This document shows, piece by piece, positions 9,723 to 18,510 of a stretch of DNA of 64,000 bases (positions within the stretch are counted from its first letter, which is position 1; each line of letters begins with the position of its first letter). This DNA comes from Alkalicaulis satelles. Its GTDB lineage: Bacteria > Pseudomonadota > Alphaproteobacteria > Caulobacterales > Maricaulaceae. The notes under the pieces are model-generated. The model searched no databases. It had not been told where the DNA came from and saw only the letters and a list, made by a program, of their open reading frames with translations. Location of the stretch: NCBI RefSeq assembly GCF_008630495.1, contig NZ_VWOJ01000001.1, positions 1,054,001-1,118,000 of the forward strand, in the 5' to 3' direction. Made by a program: the position numbers and the translations under genes.

Positions 9723-9840
9723 GCGGCGCGTCAGCCCAAAAGCGTTCAGCTTGCATTCACCCTCGGCGGCGTTAGGTTTATGAACGTGACATTCCAAAGC
9801 GCGGCCTGAGGATTTCACGGGCCGCATGACGGAGGGGCTG

Positions 9841-10260
9841 ATGTTCCGCATGATCGCCGCCGCCAGTTGCACCGCCGTTCTGACCGCCCTGGCGGCTGCA
9901 GAACCGGCCGAAGCCCAGCGCCTGTCCAACGGCGATTACGAGCTGTGTTCGGTCTACCGCCCGGACGGGACATTTGCAGGCTATGACAGCGCCTGTCTGG
10001 AAGCCCAGCGCGCCGCCGTGCGCCGGCTCAGCCAGCGCCATGAGCGCGGCTACCGGGACCGGTGGAGCCATAGCGCGCCATCCTATGGCGGCTACGCCCA
10101 GGCGGCGCCGCTCTGCCCGTCCTGGGCCAATAACGGCCACGGCTATTCCACCACCATGCGCACAGGCGTTCCGGGCGTGCAGTACGGCACGTTCAACGCC
10201 ATGTTCAACGGCACGCCCTGCATTTCCAATCCGAACTTCTACATGCGCGGATTGCACTAG
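9841..10260 (+). CDS. Small secreted protein of unknown function
   Basis: A 139-residue protein with an N-terminal signal peptide (MFRMIAAASCTAVLTALAA, likely cleavage after AEA-Q). The mature part has four Cys (CSVYRP, ACLEAQ, LCPSW, PCISNP), consistent with two disulphides, and a glycine/tyrosine-rich middle. I do not recognise the family. Start choice: ATG at 9841 has GGAG six bases upstream; an ATG at 9826 is in frame but has no clear ribosome site. The gene stands alone between the SafE-type gene and the convergent purS. Confidence 0.68.
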   Translation: MFRMIAAASCTAVLTALAAAEPAEAQRLSNGDYELCSVYRPDGTFAGYDSACLEAQRAAVRRLSQRHERGYRDRWSHSAPSYGGYAQAAPLCPSWANNGHGYSTTMRTGVPGVQYGTFNAMFNGTPCISNPNFYMRGLH

Positions 10261-10278
10261 GGGCGAAGCCGGACGGGC

Positions 10279-10521
10279 TTACGCGCTCAGTTCGATGTCG
10301 TAGGTCTCGATCACAGGGTTGGCGAGCAGCTTGTCGCACATCTCGGCCACGCGCTTCTGGGCCAGTTCGGCGTCGGCGGTGTTGAGATCGATCTCGATCA
10401 GCTTGCCCTGGCGCGCTGCGCCCACCTCGTCAAAGCCGAGATGTTTCAGGGAATTCGCCACCGCCTGGCCCTGGGGGTCCAGGACGCCGGGCTTGAGATA
10501 GACATGCACGCGCGCTTTCAT
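10279..10521 (-). CDS. purS: Phosphoribosylformylglycinamidine synthase subunit PurS
   Basis: Small subunit (80 aa) of the three-part PurS/PurQ/PurL FGAM synthase of purine synthesis. The sequence is typical: [20 protein letters not shown], then HLGFDEVGAARQGKLIEIDL. ATG at 10521 shares one base with the purC stop (TGATG), so it is coupled to purC. purQ, which commonly follows purS in alphaproteobacteria, is not downstream; the next gene is a convergent secreted protein. Confidence 0.93.
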   Translation of the reverse strand: MKARVHVYLKPGVLDPQGQAVANSLKHLGFDEVGAARQGKLIEIDLNTADAELAQKRVAEMCDKLLANPVIETYDIELSA

Positions 10522-11279
10522 CAGATCGCCTCGTCGCCAGTTCCGTTGCCGGTTTCCTTCATGATTCCCAGACGCCGCGCCACCTCGGCATAGGCTTCGG
10601 TGACATTGCCCAGATCGCGCCGGAACCGGTCCTTGTCCATTTTCTCGCCGCTGGTCATGTCCCACAGACGGCAGCTGTCAGGGCTGATCTCGTCGGCCAG
10701 GATGATGCGGGTCATGTCGTTCTGGTCGTAAATGCGCCCGAACTCCAGCTTGAAGTCCACCAGGCGGATGCCCGCGCCGGTGAACAGGCCGGACAGGAAG
10801 TCATTCACCCGCAGCGCCAGCGCGATCATGTCGTCCACATCCTGGGGGCTGGCCCAGTTGAACGCGGCGATGTGCTCCTCGCTGACCAGCGGATCGCCCA
10901 GCGCATCATCCTTGTAATAGAATTCCACAATGGCGCGCGGCAGCGGCTCGCCCTCATTGAGCCCGAAGCGCTGGGCGATGGAGCCGGCGGCCACATTGCG
11001 CACCACCACCTCAAGCGGGATGATCTCCACCTCGCGCACCAGCTGCTCGCGCATGTTGAGGCGGCGGATGAAATGGGTGGGCACGCCGATCCGGTTGAGA
11101 TTCTCCATGATGTGTTCGGAGATCCGGTTATTGAGGACGCCCTTGCCCTCCAGAACGGCTTGCTTCTTGTTGTTGAAGGCGGTGGCGTCATCCTTGAAAT
11201 GCTGGACGAGCGTGCCCGGTTCGGGACCCTCATAGAGGATCTTGGCCTTGCCTTCGTAAAGTTTCTTGCGGCGGGACAT
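10521..11279 (-). CDS. purC: SAICAR synthetase PurC
   Basis: Phosphoribosylaminoimidazole-succinocarboxamide synthase (252 aa), the ATP-dependent step joining aspartate to CAIR in purine synthesis. Conserved blocks are all present: [24 protein letters not shown], the [10 protein letters not shown] region, [11 protein letters not shown], and the signature [10 protein letters not shown] followed by [13 protein letters not shown]. Length is normal. It is first in a two-gene operon with purS and divergent from the ATPase inhibitor gene, an arrangement often conserved in alphaproteobacteria. Confidence 0.96.
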   Translation of the reverse strand: MSRRKKLYEGKAKILYEGPEPGTLVQHFKDDATAFNNKKQAVLEGKGVLNNRISEHIMENLNRIGVPTHFIRRLNMREQLVREVEIIPLEVVVRNVAAGSIAQRFGLNEGEPLPRAIVEFYYKDDALGDPLVSEEHIAAFNWASPQDVDDMIALALRVNDFLSGLFTGAGIRLVDFKLEFGRIYDQNDMTRIILADEISPDSCRLWDMTSGEKMDKDRFRRDLGNVTEAYAEVARRLGIMKETGNGTGDEAI

Positions 11280-11482
11280 GGGTGCTGGCGCAACTCCGCA
11301 GAGGGGCGGGAAACGAGAAACGGCCCGTCATGCACGGGCCGCGGAAGCCTCATGATACGCTCATTGGCCAGTGCGCTGCAACATGGGCGCGCCGCCGCCT
11401 CTTGCGATTGATTCCCTGCCGGGCGGGCGATTACCATGGCGAATGTGATTACGCCTCCTCCCATCCAGCAAGAGAGCAATTG

Positions 11483-11815
11483 ATGGCCAGCTTTGAAGAT
11501 CGCGAAAAAGCGTTTGAAAACAAATTCGCCCACGATCAGGCGCTGGAGTTCAAGGCTCAGGCGCGGCGCAACAAGCTGCTGGGCCTGTGGGCGGCCGGCG
11601 AGATGGGGCTGAGCGGCGAGGAGGCGGACGCCTACGCCGCCGCCGTGGTCAAGGCCGATCTCGAGGAGCCCGGCGACGCCGATGTCATGCGCAAGATCCG
11701 CAGCGATTTCGACGCCAAAGGCGTTTCCCACTCCGACCATGTGATCAAGCTGAAGATGGACCAGCTGCTCGATGATGCCCGCGCCCAGGTCCAGGCGGGC
11801 GAGCGCCCGGCCTGA
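11483..11815 (+). CDS. F1-ATPase inhibitor zeta subunit (DUF1476)
   Basis: A 110-residue protein of the DUF1476 family, established in Paracoccus as the zeta subunit that blocks the hydrolytic direction of F1Fo-ATPase. The inhibitory N-terminus FEDREKAFENKFAHDQ and the EFKAQARRNKLLGLWAA helix are clearly visible, followed by the four-helix core ending KMDQLLDDARAQV. The frame is open to 11282, but the family N-terminus begins at the ATG at 11483 (GAGAG about eight bases upstream). Divergent from purC. Confidence 0.9.
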   Translation: MASFEDREKAFENKFAHDQALEFKAQARRNKLLGLWAAGEMGLSGEEADAYAAAVVKADLEEPGDADVMRKIRSDFDAKGVSHSDHVIKLKMDQLLDDARAQVQAGERPA

Positions 11816-11930
11816 AGCGCCCTGAGCCGCGGGGAGGCGCGCGCGGCTGCGGCTTGCTATGGTGCGGGCGTGATCGCGCGGGCGAATCACACGCCGCCAT
11901 GACAAGGTCCAAGGTCTGCAAGGTATGGCC

Positions 11931-12740
11931 ATGAGCACTGAGCGCCCCGGCGCTGGGCCCTACGCGCCCCCGCCGGATGACTATGAAATGTTTGACGCGC
12001 GTGATGCCGAGCAGGACCGGCGCGGCTGGCTGGTGCTGCTGGCGGCGGCGGTGGTGTTCGCCCTGTTCATGGCGGTGGTCTGGAATGCGTTCCAGCTGGG
12101 CGTGCGCGAGCGCTCCGACAGCCCGGTGATCCTGGCGGACGCCGAGCCCTTCCGCGTCGCCCCCGAAGATCCGGGCGGCTTCCAGACCCCCAATCAGGAC
12201 CTGAGCGCCTATGAGCTGCGCAGGCGCAATGGAGAACGCGCCGGGCGCGATGAGGCCGATGGCGGGCCCGCGCCCGTCCGGCCGGGCGCCGAGGAGCCGG
12301 TGGCGCGCCCTGAGCGCCTGCCCCCGGTGCAGGTGGAAGCCGCTGACGCCGATGCGCTGGATGCCCCGCCCGAGGCGCTGCCGGAACCCGCCCCGGAATC
12401 AGCCCCGGAATCAGCCCAGGACAGGACACCTGCTGAGCCTGCCGCCCCGGCCCGCAGCGAAACCGCCCCCGCGCCGTCAGGCCGGGCGCAAGGCGCCTTT
12501 GTGGTGCAGATCGGCGCCTACCGGGCCCAGGAAGAAGCCGAGGCGGGCTGGCTCGCCTTCGTCTCGCGCCATTCCGACATGACCTCCGGGCGCGGGCCTG
12601 ACATCCAGCGCGCCGATCTGGGCGATCGCGGCGTGTTTCACCGCCTGCGCGTGGCCGGGTTCGAGACCCGCGAGGAGGCCGCCGCCTATTGCGCCTCGCT
12701 GGACGCGCGCGGCCAGTCCTGCCTGGTGGCGCGGCGATGA
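11931..12740 (+). CDS. SPOR-domain inner-membrane protein
   Basis: A bitopic cell-envelope protein (269 aa). Residues about 30-55 form one membrane helix (GWLVLLAAAVVFALFMAVVW), followed by a long Pro/Ala/Glu-rich periplasmic linker and a C-terminal SPOR domain (from about residue 185, FVVQIGAYRAQEEAEAGW), a fold that binds denuded septal peptidoglycan. ATG at 11931 has AAGG seven bases upstream; an in-frame ATG two codons earlier (11925) is possible. The stop overlaps the nagZ start by four bases. The SPOR-nagZ-scpA-scpB order is a familiar alphaproteobacterial arrangement linking wall turnover and chromosome segregation. Confidence 0.87.
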   Translation: MSTERPGAGPYAPPPDDYEMFDARDAEQDRRGWLVLLAAAVVFALFMAVVWNAFQLGVRERSDSPVILADAEPFRVAPEDPGGFQTPNQDLSAYELRRRNGERAGRDEADGGPAPVRPGAEEPVARPERLPPVQVEAADADALDAPPEALPEPAPESAPESAQDRTPAEPAAPARSETAPAPSGRAQGAFVVQIGAYRAQEEAEAGWLAFVSRHSDMTSGRGPDIQRADLGDRGVFHRLRVAGFETREEAAAYCASLDARGQSCLVARR

Positions 12741-13762
12741 GCGGGGCGGCGGCGGTTGCCTTCTCCGTTGAGGGCGAGACCCTGGGCAAGGAGGAAAAAG
12801 CCTTCTTTCGCGATTGCGATCCCTGGGGCTTCATCCTGTTTGCGCGCAATGTGGACCGTCCCCGTCAGGTGCGCGCCCTGACCGACTCCTTGCGCGACTG
12901 CGTGGGGCGCGACGCGCCGGTCTTCATCGACCAGGAGGGCGGCCGGGTGCAGCGCCTGCGCCCGCCTCACTGGCGCGCTGCGCCGCCCGCTGCGCGCTTT
13001 GCGGCGCTGTGGGACCGCGAACCGGAGCTGGCGCTGGAGGCGGTGCGGATCAATCACCGGCTCATCGCCCATGAGCTCTACGCGCTGGGGATCGACGCCG
13101 ACTACGCCCCGTGCGCAGATATCCGTGTGGAGGGCGCCCATGACGTGATCGGCGACCGCGCCCTGCACAGCGATCCGCACGCCGTGGCGGCGATGGCCAC
13201 AGCCGCGCTGGAGGGCCTTCTGCATCAGGGCGTGCTGGGCGTGATCAAGCATCTGCCCGGCCATGGCCGGGCCGGTGCGGACAGCCATTTCGAGCTGCCC
13301 GTGGTGGAAGCGGACGAGGAGACGCTGGCGCGCACGGACTTCGCCGCCTTCCGCGGAATCAAGGGCGCGCTGATGGCCATGACCGCCCACCTGGTCTACA
13401 CCGCCATCGACCGCGATGACTGCGCCACCTTCTCGTCCGAAGTGATCACACGCGTGATCCGCGGCGATATCGGCTTTGACGGCCTTCTCATGAGCGATGA
13501 TCTGGTGATGAAGGCGCTGTCCGGCCCGCTGCGCCAGCGCACCAGCCGCGCCTTCGCCGCAGGCTGCGATCTGGTCATCCATAACGGCGCCATGCCCGAC
13601 ATGATCGAGATCGCCCACGCCACGCCGCGCCTGGATCACGACGCCCTGCGCCGGGCCGATGCGGCGCTGGCCGCCCGGCGCGCGCCCGATCCGTTCGATC
13701 CCGACGCGGGCCAGGCCGCCCTGGCGCGCCTGTTCGAAGAGGCCGGACTGGACGCGCCATGA
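12737..13762 (+). CDS. nagZ: Beta-N-acetylglucosaminidase NagZ (GH3)
   Basis: Cytoplasmic peptidoglycan-recycling hydrolase (341 aa) that removes GlcNAc from GlcNAc-anhydroMurNAc-peptides. GH3 landmarks are visible: WGFILFARNV, FIDQEGGRVQRL, the general acid/base loop KHLPGHGRAGADSH (Asp-His dyad type) and the nucleophile segment GLLMSDDLVMKAL. ATG at 12737 overlaps the SPOR-gene stop (ATGA) and is preferred over an open extension to 12689. The 3' end overlaps scpA by four bases. Confidence 0.95.
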   Translation: MSGAAAVAFSVEGETLGKEEKAFFRDCDPWGFILFARNVDRPRQVRALTDSLRDCVGRDAPVFIDQEGGRVQRLRPPHWRAAPPAARFAALWDREPELALEAVRINHRLIAHELYALGIDADYAPCADIRVEGAHDVIGDRALHSDPHAVAAMATAALEGLLHQGVLGVIKHLPGHGRAGADSHFELPVVEADEETLARTDFAAFRGIKGALMAMTAHLVYTAIDRDDCATFSSEVITRVIRGDIGFDGLLMSDDLVMKALSGPLRQRTSRAFAAGCDLVIHNGAMPDMIEIAHATPRLDHDALRRADAALAARRAPDPFDPDAGQAALARLFEEAGLDAP

Positions 13763-14565
13763 GCACGCTGTTCCCCGAGACCGAAGACGATTTCGAGGCG
13801 GCGCGCGAGGCCGGCGAGGACGAGGCGCTGATCCTGGATATCGGCGGCTGGGAAGGCCCGCTGCACATGCTGCTGGCGCTGGCGCGCAAGAACAAGGTGG
13901 ATCTGACCGCCATCTCCATGGTGGAGCTGGCCGACCAGTATCTCGACTTCGTCCACGCCGCGCGCCAGAGGCGGCTCGATCTGGCGGCCGAATATCTGGT
14001 GATGGCGGCCTGGCTGGCCTATCTCAAATCGCGCCTCCTATTGCCCAAGCCCCGCCCCCAGGACGACGAGCCCGAACCCGAGCTGATGGCCGCCGCGCTG
14101 GCCTTCCGCCTGGCCCGGCTGGAAGCCATGCGCGCAGGCGCCAAAGCGCTCTATGCGCGCGCCCTGTTCAAGCGCGACGTCTTCCCGTGCGGCCAGCCTG
14201 AAGGCGTGCGCTCCATCCGCACGCCGCTCTATGAGGCCGAGCTCTATGATCTGCTCAAGGCCTACGCTGCGCGGCGCGAGCGCGGGGCGTTCGCCACCTA
14301 TCAGCCCGCCGCGCCGCGCGTGTATTCCCTCGAACAGGCCCGCAAGCGCCTGACCGGCGTGCTCACCCGCCTGACCGGCTGGGAGGAGTTCGGCAAGCTC
14401 TTGCCCGAGGAGGCGGAGGCCGACGGACCGTCAGGCGCCAGCATCACCGCGTCCAGCCTGCTGGCGGCGCTGGAAATCACCAAGGACGGGGACGCCGACA
14501 TGCGCCAGGACGGACCCTTCGCCCCGATCTGGATGCGCCCCGCCAGCCGGGAGAAACGCTCATGA
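13759..14565 (+). CDS. scpA: Segregation and condensation protein ScpA
   Basis: Kleisin partner of SMC (268 aa) in chromosome condensation. The N-terminal kleisin segment GGWEGPLHMLLALARKNKVD and SMVELADQYLDF are diagnostic, followed by EYLVMAAWLAYLKSRLLLP and the C-terminal winged-helix part ending near EITKDG. The start and stop both overlap neighbours by four bases (nagZ and scpB), so translation is coupled through the whole string. Confidence 0.95.
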   Translation: MSTLFPETEDDFEAAREAGEDEALILDIGGWEGPLHMLLALARKNKVDLTAISMVELADQYLDFVHAARQRRLDLAAEYLVMAAWLAYLKSRLLLPKPRPQDDEPEPELMAAALAFRLARLEAMRAGAKALYARALFKRDVFPCGQPEGVRSIRTPLYEAELYDLLKAYAARRERGAFATYQPAAPRVYSLEQARKRLTGVLTRLTGWEEFGKLLPEEAEADGPSGASITASSLLAALEITKDGDADMRQDGPFAPIWMRPASREKRS

Positions 14566-15335
14566 GCGATGACACGCCCGGCGCCGAACGCGATCCGGTC
14601 ACCGAGGCGATCCGCGCCCTGCGCGCCGAGGCCGGGCAGCGCCCCGGCGGCGATAGCGGCCCGCCGGGCGTGCGCCTGGCCGTGGACAATGACGCCGAGC
14701 TGATGCGCATGGCCGAGGCGCTGTTGTTCGCGGCGGTGGAGCCGCTGGACCTCGACACCCTCAAGGCGCGCCTGCCTTCGGGCGCGGACGTGCGCGCGGT
14801 GATCGCCGCCCTGCAGGCCAAATACCAGAGCGCCGGCATCCAGCTCATGGAAGTAGGCGGGCGCTGGCGCTTCCAGACCGCGCCCGATCTCGCCTTCCTT
14901 CTGCGCACCGAACGCGAGGAGCCGCGCAAGCTCTCCCAGGCCGCCCTCGAGACGCTGGCCATCATCGCCTATCACCAGCCGGTCACCCGCGCCGAGATCG
15001 AGGATATTCGCGGCGTGGCGGTGTCCAGAGGCACGCTGGACCAGCTGCTGGAGATGAAATGGATCCGCCTGCGCGGACGCCGGCGCAGCCCGGGCCGTCC
15101 GGTGACCTATGGCGTCACCGACGGCTTCCTGGATTATTTCGGCCTGGCCTCTCTTGGCGATCTGCCCGGCGTCAGTGATCTGAAAGCCGCAGGCTTGCTC
15201 TCCAGCCGCCTGCCGCCCGACTTCATGATCCCCGAACCCGGCCGCATCCTGCCCGGCGAGGAGGAAGACCTGTTCTCCGACGAGGAAGCGGCCGACTTCC
15301 ACGTCGATTTCCTCGATGTGGAGGAAGAGGATTAA
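14562..15335 (+). CDS. scpB: Segregation and condensation protein ScpB
   Basis: Winged-helix partner of ScpA-SMC (257 aa). The first winged helix starts at about residue 45 (LMRMAEALLFAAVEPL), and the second carries the conserved LSQAALETLAIIAYHQPVT and RGRRRSPGRPVTYG boxes. The C-terminus is very acidic. ATGA overlap with scpA. The tat genes that frequently follow scpB in related bacteria are absent; the next gene is on the opposite strand. Confidence 0.94.
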   Translation: MSDDTPGAERDPVTEAIRALRAEAGQRPGGDSGPPGVRLAVDNDAELMRMAEALLFAAVEPLDLDTLKARLPSGADVRAVIAALQAKYQSAGIQLMEVGGRWRFQTAPDLAFLLRTEREEPRKLSQAALETLAIIAYHQPVTRAEIEDIRGVAVSRGTLDQLLEMKWIRLRGRRRSPGRPVTYGVTDGFLDYFGLASLGDLPGVSDLKAAGLLSSRLPPDFMIPEPGRILPGEEEDLFSDEEAADFHVDFLDVEEED

Positions 15336-15341
15336 GGGGGC

Positions 15342-15836
15342 TCAGTCCTGCGCCTGAAGCTCCATCATCTGGCCCCATAGCCCGGTCAATTCTTCACGGG
15401 CCCAATCGCCGAGCCCGGCCTGGAAGTCCTCGCCCTCCAGCCCGGACTGGGGATAGGGCGTCATGAAACTGGCCAGCGTCACTTGCCCCTCATACGGCGC
15501 CTGCGCGTAGTCGACCGCCACCGCCTCCACATGCTGCATGAATTCGACATGCATGTAGGCCCCGCAGCCATAATCCGTCTGGCCATAGGTGCGAACGGTG
15601 ATGGCTATCAGCGATGTCTCGTCGTCCTGCGCGCGCCGGAATTCGAGACCGTGCGCGCTAAAACTGTCCGTCATCCTTTCAAACAGGGGGGCGGGCTGAA
15701 CCTCGCACATCCCGCTGGTGTGGGCGGTGATGGACAGCGCCACCCCGTCCTGCAGCAGATGCACAGGGTTGGCCTCCGGCGCTTGCCCGGCGCTGACCAG
15801 GCCCAGGGCGGCGGTTGCGGCAGACAATATTGTCAT
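15342..15836 (-). CDS. Secreted protein of unknown function
   Basis: A 164-residue protein with a short N-terminal hydrophobic signal-like segment (MTILSAATAALGLVSAGQA). The mature part has two Cys (GMCEVQ, YGCGAY) and a hydrophobic/acidic alternation suggesting a beta-rich domain. I do not recognise the family. The ATG at 15836 has an excellent GGAGGAG four bases upstream, which supports real translation. Convergent with scpB, six bases apart, without a clear terminator. Confidence 0.65.
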   Translation of the reverse strand: MTILSAATAALGLVSAGQAPEANPVHLLQDGVALSITAHTSGMCEVQPAPLFERMTDSFSAHGLEFRRAQDDETSLIAITVRTYGQTDYGCGAYMHVEFMQHVEAVAVDYAQAPYEGQVTLASFMTPYPQSGLEGEDFQAGLGDWAREELTGLWGQMMELQAQD

Positions 15837-15987
15837 GATCTCCTCCGTCTTAGCCGATTGTCATGCCCCGCAAGGTCGCCAGCCTTCCAGATCATTGGCG
15901 CCCGATCAACACTCCCCCGTTTTGCGCTCCGTCCCTGCCTGCGTTCTCCCATCGAAAGACGGACCCAGATTCACCGGCGCCACTGGG

Positions 15988-16005
15988 CCCCGGCTTGCGC
16001 CGGGG
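15988..16005. repeat. Extragenic palindrome
   Basis: CCCCGGC-TTGC-GCCGGGG, a perfect seven-base stem with a four-base loop, in the 284-base gap upstream of the carboxylase gene. Its form resembles short dispersed palindromes found between genes in GC-rich alphaproteobacteria; I see only this copy in the window. It has no T-tract, so it is not a standard terminator. Confidence 0.45.
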
Positions 16006-16120
16006 AAACGCAAGGGGGCTTGGGCGACATGATCAACTGCGCGCCGCGCCATTGCGCCGTGTCCCTCGCGCGGGCTAATCAGACCGCACGCCCTGTCCGG
16101 CCAGACGCCCTGGAGCCGCC

Positions 16121-17728
16121 ATGCCTGTTCTGCCCACCCAGCTTGATCCGAACGCCCCGGCCTTCAAGGCCAATGCAGACGCCATGGCCGCGCTGGTCGA
16201 TGAATTGAAGGACAAGACCGGCGCCGCCGCCCTGGGCGGATCGGACGCCGCGCGCGAGAAGCACCTGAAACGCGGCAAGCTTCTGTCGCGCGACCGGGTG
16301 CAGCGCCTGCTCGATCCCGGCTCGCCCTTTCTGGAGCTGTCGCCGCTGGCGGCCAATGGCATGTATGAGGGCGATGTGCACGGGGCGGGCATGATCACCG
16401 GCATTGGCCGGGTGTCCGGCCGCGAAGTGATGATCGTGTGCAATGACGCCACGGTGAAGGGCGGCACCTATTACCCGATGACGGTCAAGAAGCATCTGCG
16501 CGCCCAGGAGATCGCGCGCGAGAACCGGCTGCCGTGCGTCTATCTTGTCGATTCCGGCGGCGCCAACCTGCCCCATCAGGCCGAAGTCTTCCCCGACCGC
16601 GACCATTTCGGGCGCATCTTCTATAATCAGGCGACGCTCTCCAGCGAAGGCATCCCCCAGATCGCCGTGGTGATGGGCTCGTGCACCGCGGGCGGCGCCT
16701 ATGTGCCGGCCATGAGCGACGAGACCATCATCGTGCGCAAGCAGGGCACGATCTTCCTGGGCGGCCCGCCCCTGGTGAAGGCCGCCACCGGCGAGGTGAT
16801 CTCGGCTGAAGATCTCGGCGGCGCCGACGTGCATGCGCGCCAGTCGGGCGTGGTGGACCATTACGCGGCCGACGATGATCACGCCCTGCAGATCGCCCGG
16901 CGCATCGTGGCCGGGCTCAACACCACCAAGCGTCCTGCGCTGGATATCGCTGATCCGCGCCCGCCCGTGCTCGATCCGGCGACGCTGGACGGCGTGATCC
17001 CGGCCGATGTACGCACGCCCTATGACGTGCGCGAGGTGATCGCGCGCATCGTGGACGGCTCGGAGTTTGACGAGTTCAAGAAGCTTTATGGCGAGACGCT
17101 GGTGACCGGGTTCGCCCGTCTGCACGGCATGCCGGTGGGCATTATCGCCAATAACGGCGTCTTGTTCAGCGAAAGCGCGCTCAAAGGCGCCCATTTCATC
17201 GAGCTGTGCTGCCAGCGCGGCATTCCCTTGCTGTTCCTGCAGAACATCACCGGCTTCATGGTCGGCTCCAAATACGAGGCCGGCGGCATCGCCAAGGACG
17301 GCGCCAAGCTGGTCACCGCCGTGTCCTGCGCGCGCGTGCCCAAGATCACCCTGGTGATCGGCGGCTCCTATGGCGCGGGCAATTACGGCATGTGCGGGCG
17401 CGCCTTCGGCCCGCGCTTCCTGTTCATGTGGCCCAATGCGCGCATCTCGGTGATGGGCGGAGAGCAGGCCGCCAGCGTGCTCGCCACGGTCAAGCGCGAC
17501 GGCATGGAGCTGCGCGGCCAGAGCTGGAGTGCGGACGAGGAAGAAGCCTTCAAGGCGCCGATCCGCGAAACCTACGAGGCCGAAGGCTCGCCCTATTATT
17601 CCACCGCAAGGCTGTGGGATGACGGCGTCATCGCCCCCGCCGACACCCGCCGCGTCCTCTCGCTGGCGCTGTCTGCGGCGCTGAATGCGCCCATCGAGCC
17701 GACGCGGTTCGGGGTGTTCAGGATGTAA
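16121..17728 (+). CDS. Acyl-CoA carboxylase carboxyltransferase, methylcrotonyl-CoA type (beta subunit)
   Basis: Biotin-dependent carboxyltransferase (535 aa). The sequence is closest in pattern to the beta subunit of 3-methylcrotonyl-CoA carboxylase (leucine breakdown, MccB/LiuB): [20 protein letters not shown] near the N-terminus, [54 protein letters not shown] and the C-terminal [18 protein letters not shown] oxyanion region. The ATG at 16121 has GGAG seven bases upstream. The biotin-carboxylase partner and other leucine-pathway genes are not adjacent: a toxin-antitoxin pair follows directly. Geranyl-CoA carboxylase beta (AtuC) is the main alternative. Confidence 0.87.
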   Translation: MPVLPTQLDPNAPAFKANADAMAALVDELKDKTGAAALGGSDAAREKHLKRGKLLSRDRVQRLLDPGSPFLELSPLAANGMYEGDVHGAGMITGIGRVSGREVMIVCNDATVKGGTYYPMTVKKHLRAQEIARENRLPCVYLVDSGGANLPHQAEVFPDRDHFGRIFYNQATLSSEGIPQIAVVMGSCTAGGAYVPAMSDETIIVRKQGTIFLGGPPLVKAATGEVISAEDLGGADVHARQSGVVDHYAADDDHALQIARRIVAGLNTTKRPALDIADPRPPVLDPATLDGVIPADVRTPYDVREVIARIVDGSEFDEFKKLYGETLVTGFARLHGMPVGIIANNGVLFSESALKGAHFIELCCQRGIPLLFLQNITGFMVGSKYEAGGIAKDGAKLVTAVSCARVPKITLVIGGSYGAGNYGMCGRAFGPRFLFMWPNARISVMGGEQAASVLATVKRDGMELRGQSWSADEEEAFKAPIRETYEAEGSPYYSTARLWDDGVIAPADTRRVLSLALSAALNAPIEPTRFGVFRM

Positions 17729-17758
17729 CGTCCCGGCAAGCAGTGCTATCATGGCCTC

Positions 17759-18055
17759 ATGAGCACGCTTGACCCTGAATTGCTGGACCGTCTGCGGGCG
17801 TTAAAGCCTGAATTGCGCGCCCGCTTTGGCGTCAGCGCAATAGCCGTGTTCGGCTCGCGGGCGCGCGGCGAACACGGGGCGGGGAGCGATCTCGATCTCC
17901 TGCTTGATTTCGAGCGCACGCCGAGTTTTTTCGCCCTCAATGATCTCGATGATTTCCTTGTGTCCGAGCTGGGCGTTCGCGTTGATCTGGTCCCGCGCAC
18001 CTGCCTGCACCCGGGCATAAAGGATGTGGTGCTGGCTGAGGCGCGTGCGGTGTAA
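17759..18055 (+). CDS. mntA: MntA-type nucleotidyltransferase antitoxin
   Basis: Minimal nucleotidyltransferase (98 aa). The catalytic pattern G-S-X10-D-X-D is complete (FGSRARGEHGAGSDLDLLLD) with a later Asp in VRVDLVPR. In MntA-HepT systems this enzyme adds AMP units to the HEPN toxin and so neutralises it. The stop overlaps the start of the HEPN gene by one base (TAATG), the normal two-gene layout. No specific operator could be seen upstream. The pair has a somewhat less GC-biased codon choice than its neighbours, in keeping with mobility of such modules. Confidence 0.85.
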   Translation: MSTLDPELLDRLRALKPELRARFGVSAIAVFGSRARGEHGAGSDLDLLLDFERTPSFFALNDLDDFLVSELGVRVDLVPRTCLHPGIKDVVLAEARAV

Positions 18056-18408
18056 TGCAGTCGCGACCATTTCTCGATGACATGCTTGCCTATGCACGTA
18101 AGGCGCTGACCCTTGTGGGCGAGCGAGACGGCGCCGCTCTGGCGAGTGACGAAGTGCGTTTCCTTGCAGTTCAACGATGCATTGAAATTATAGGGGAGGC
18201 CGCCAGCCGCACGCCGAGTCCCGTGGCCGACGCGCTCTCCCATATCGAGTTCAGAAACGCTGCGGCGACACGGCATCGCATAGTCCACGGCTATAGAACC
18301 ATCGATCCGGATATCGTTGCACGCACTGTGAGCGACCATTTCCCCAAACTTGTGGCCGACCTTGAGGTGGCGCTGGCCGGGCAGTTGCCTGATGAATCTC
18401 AGGAATAG
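18055..18408 (+). CDS. hepT: HepT-type HEPN toxin (DUF86)
   Basis: HEPN-family ribonuclease toxin (117 aa). The catalytic R-X4-H motif with the target tyrosine is intact: RHRIVHGY (R-X4-H-X-Y) near residue 78, preceded by the helix FLAVQRCIEIIGEAA characteristic of DUF86. It should cleave RNA unless its tyrosine region is AMPylated by the upstream partner. Coupled to mntA by a one-base overlap. The length is typical. Confidence 0.85.
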   Translation: MQSRPFLDDMLAYARKALTLVGERDGAALASDEVRFLAVQRCIEIIGEAASRTPSPVADALSHIEFRNAAATRHRIVHGYRTIDPDIVARTVSDHFPKLVADLEVALAGQLPDESQE

Positions 18409-18510
18409 GCCAAGCACCGTCCCCTGATCTCCTCCGGCCCATTCCTTGCCCCGCCCCCTCAAAACCCGCCGCGCCTGTGCCGGACGGGGACGGATGCGGG
18501 AGGGTTGGGC

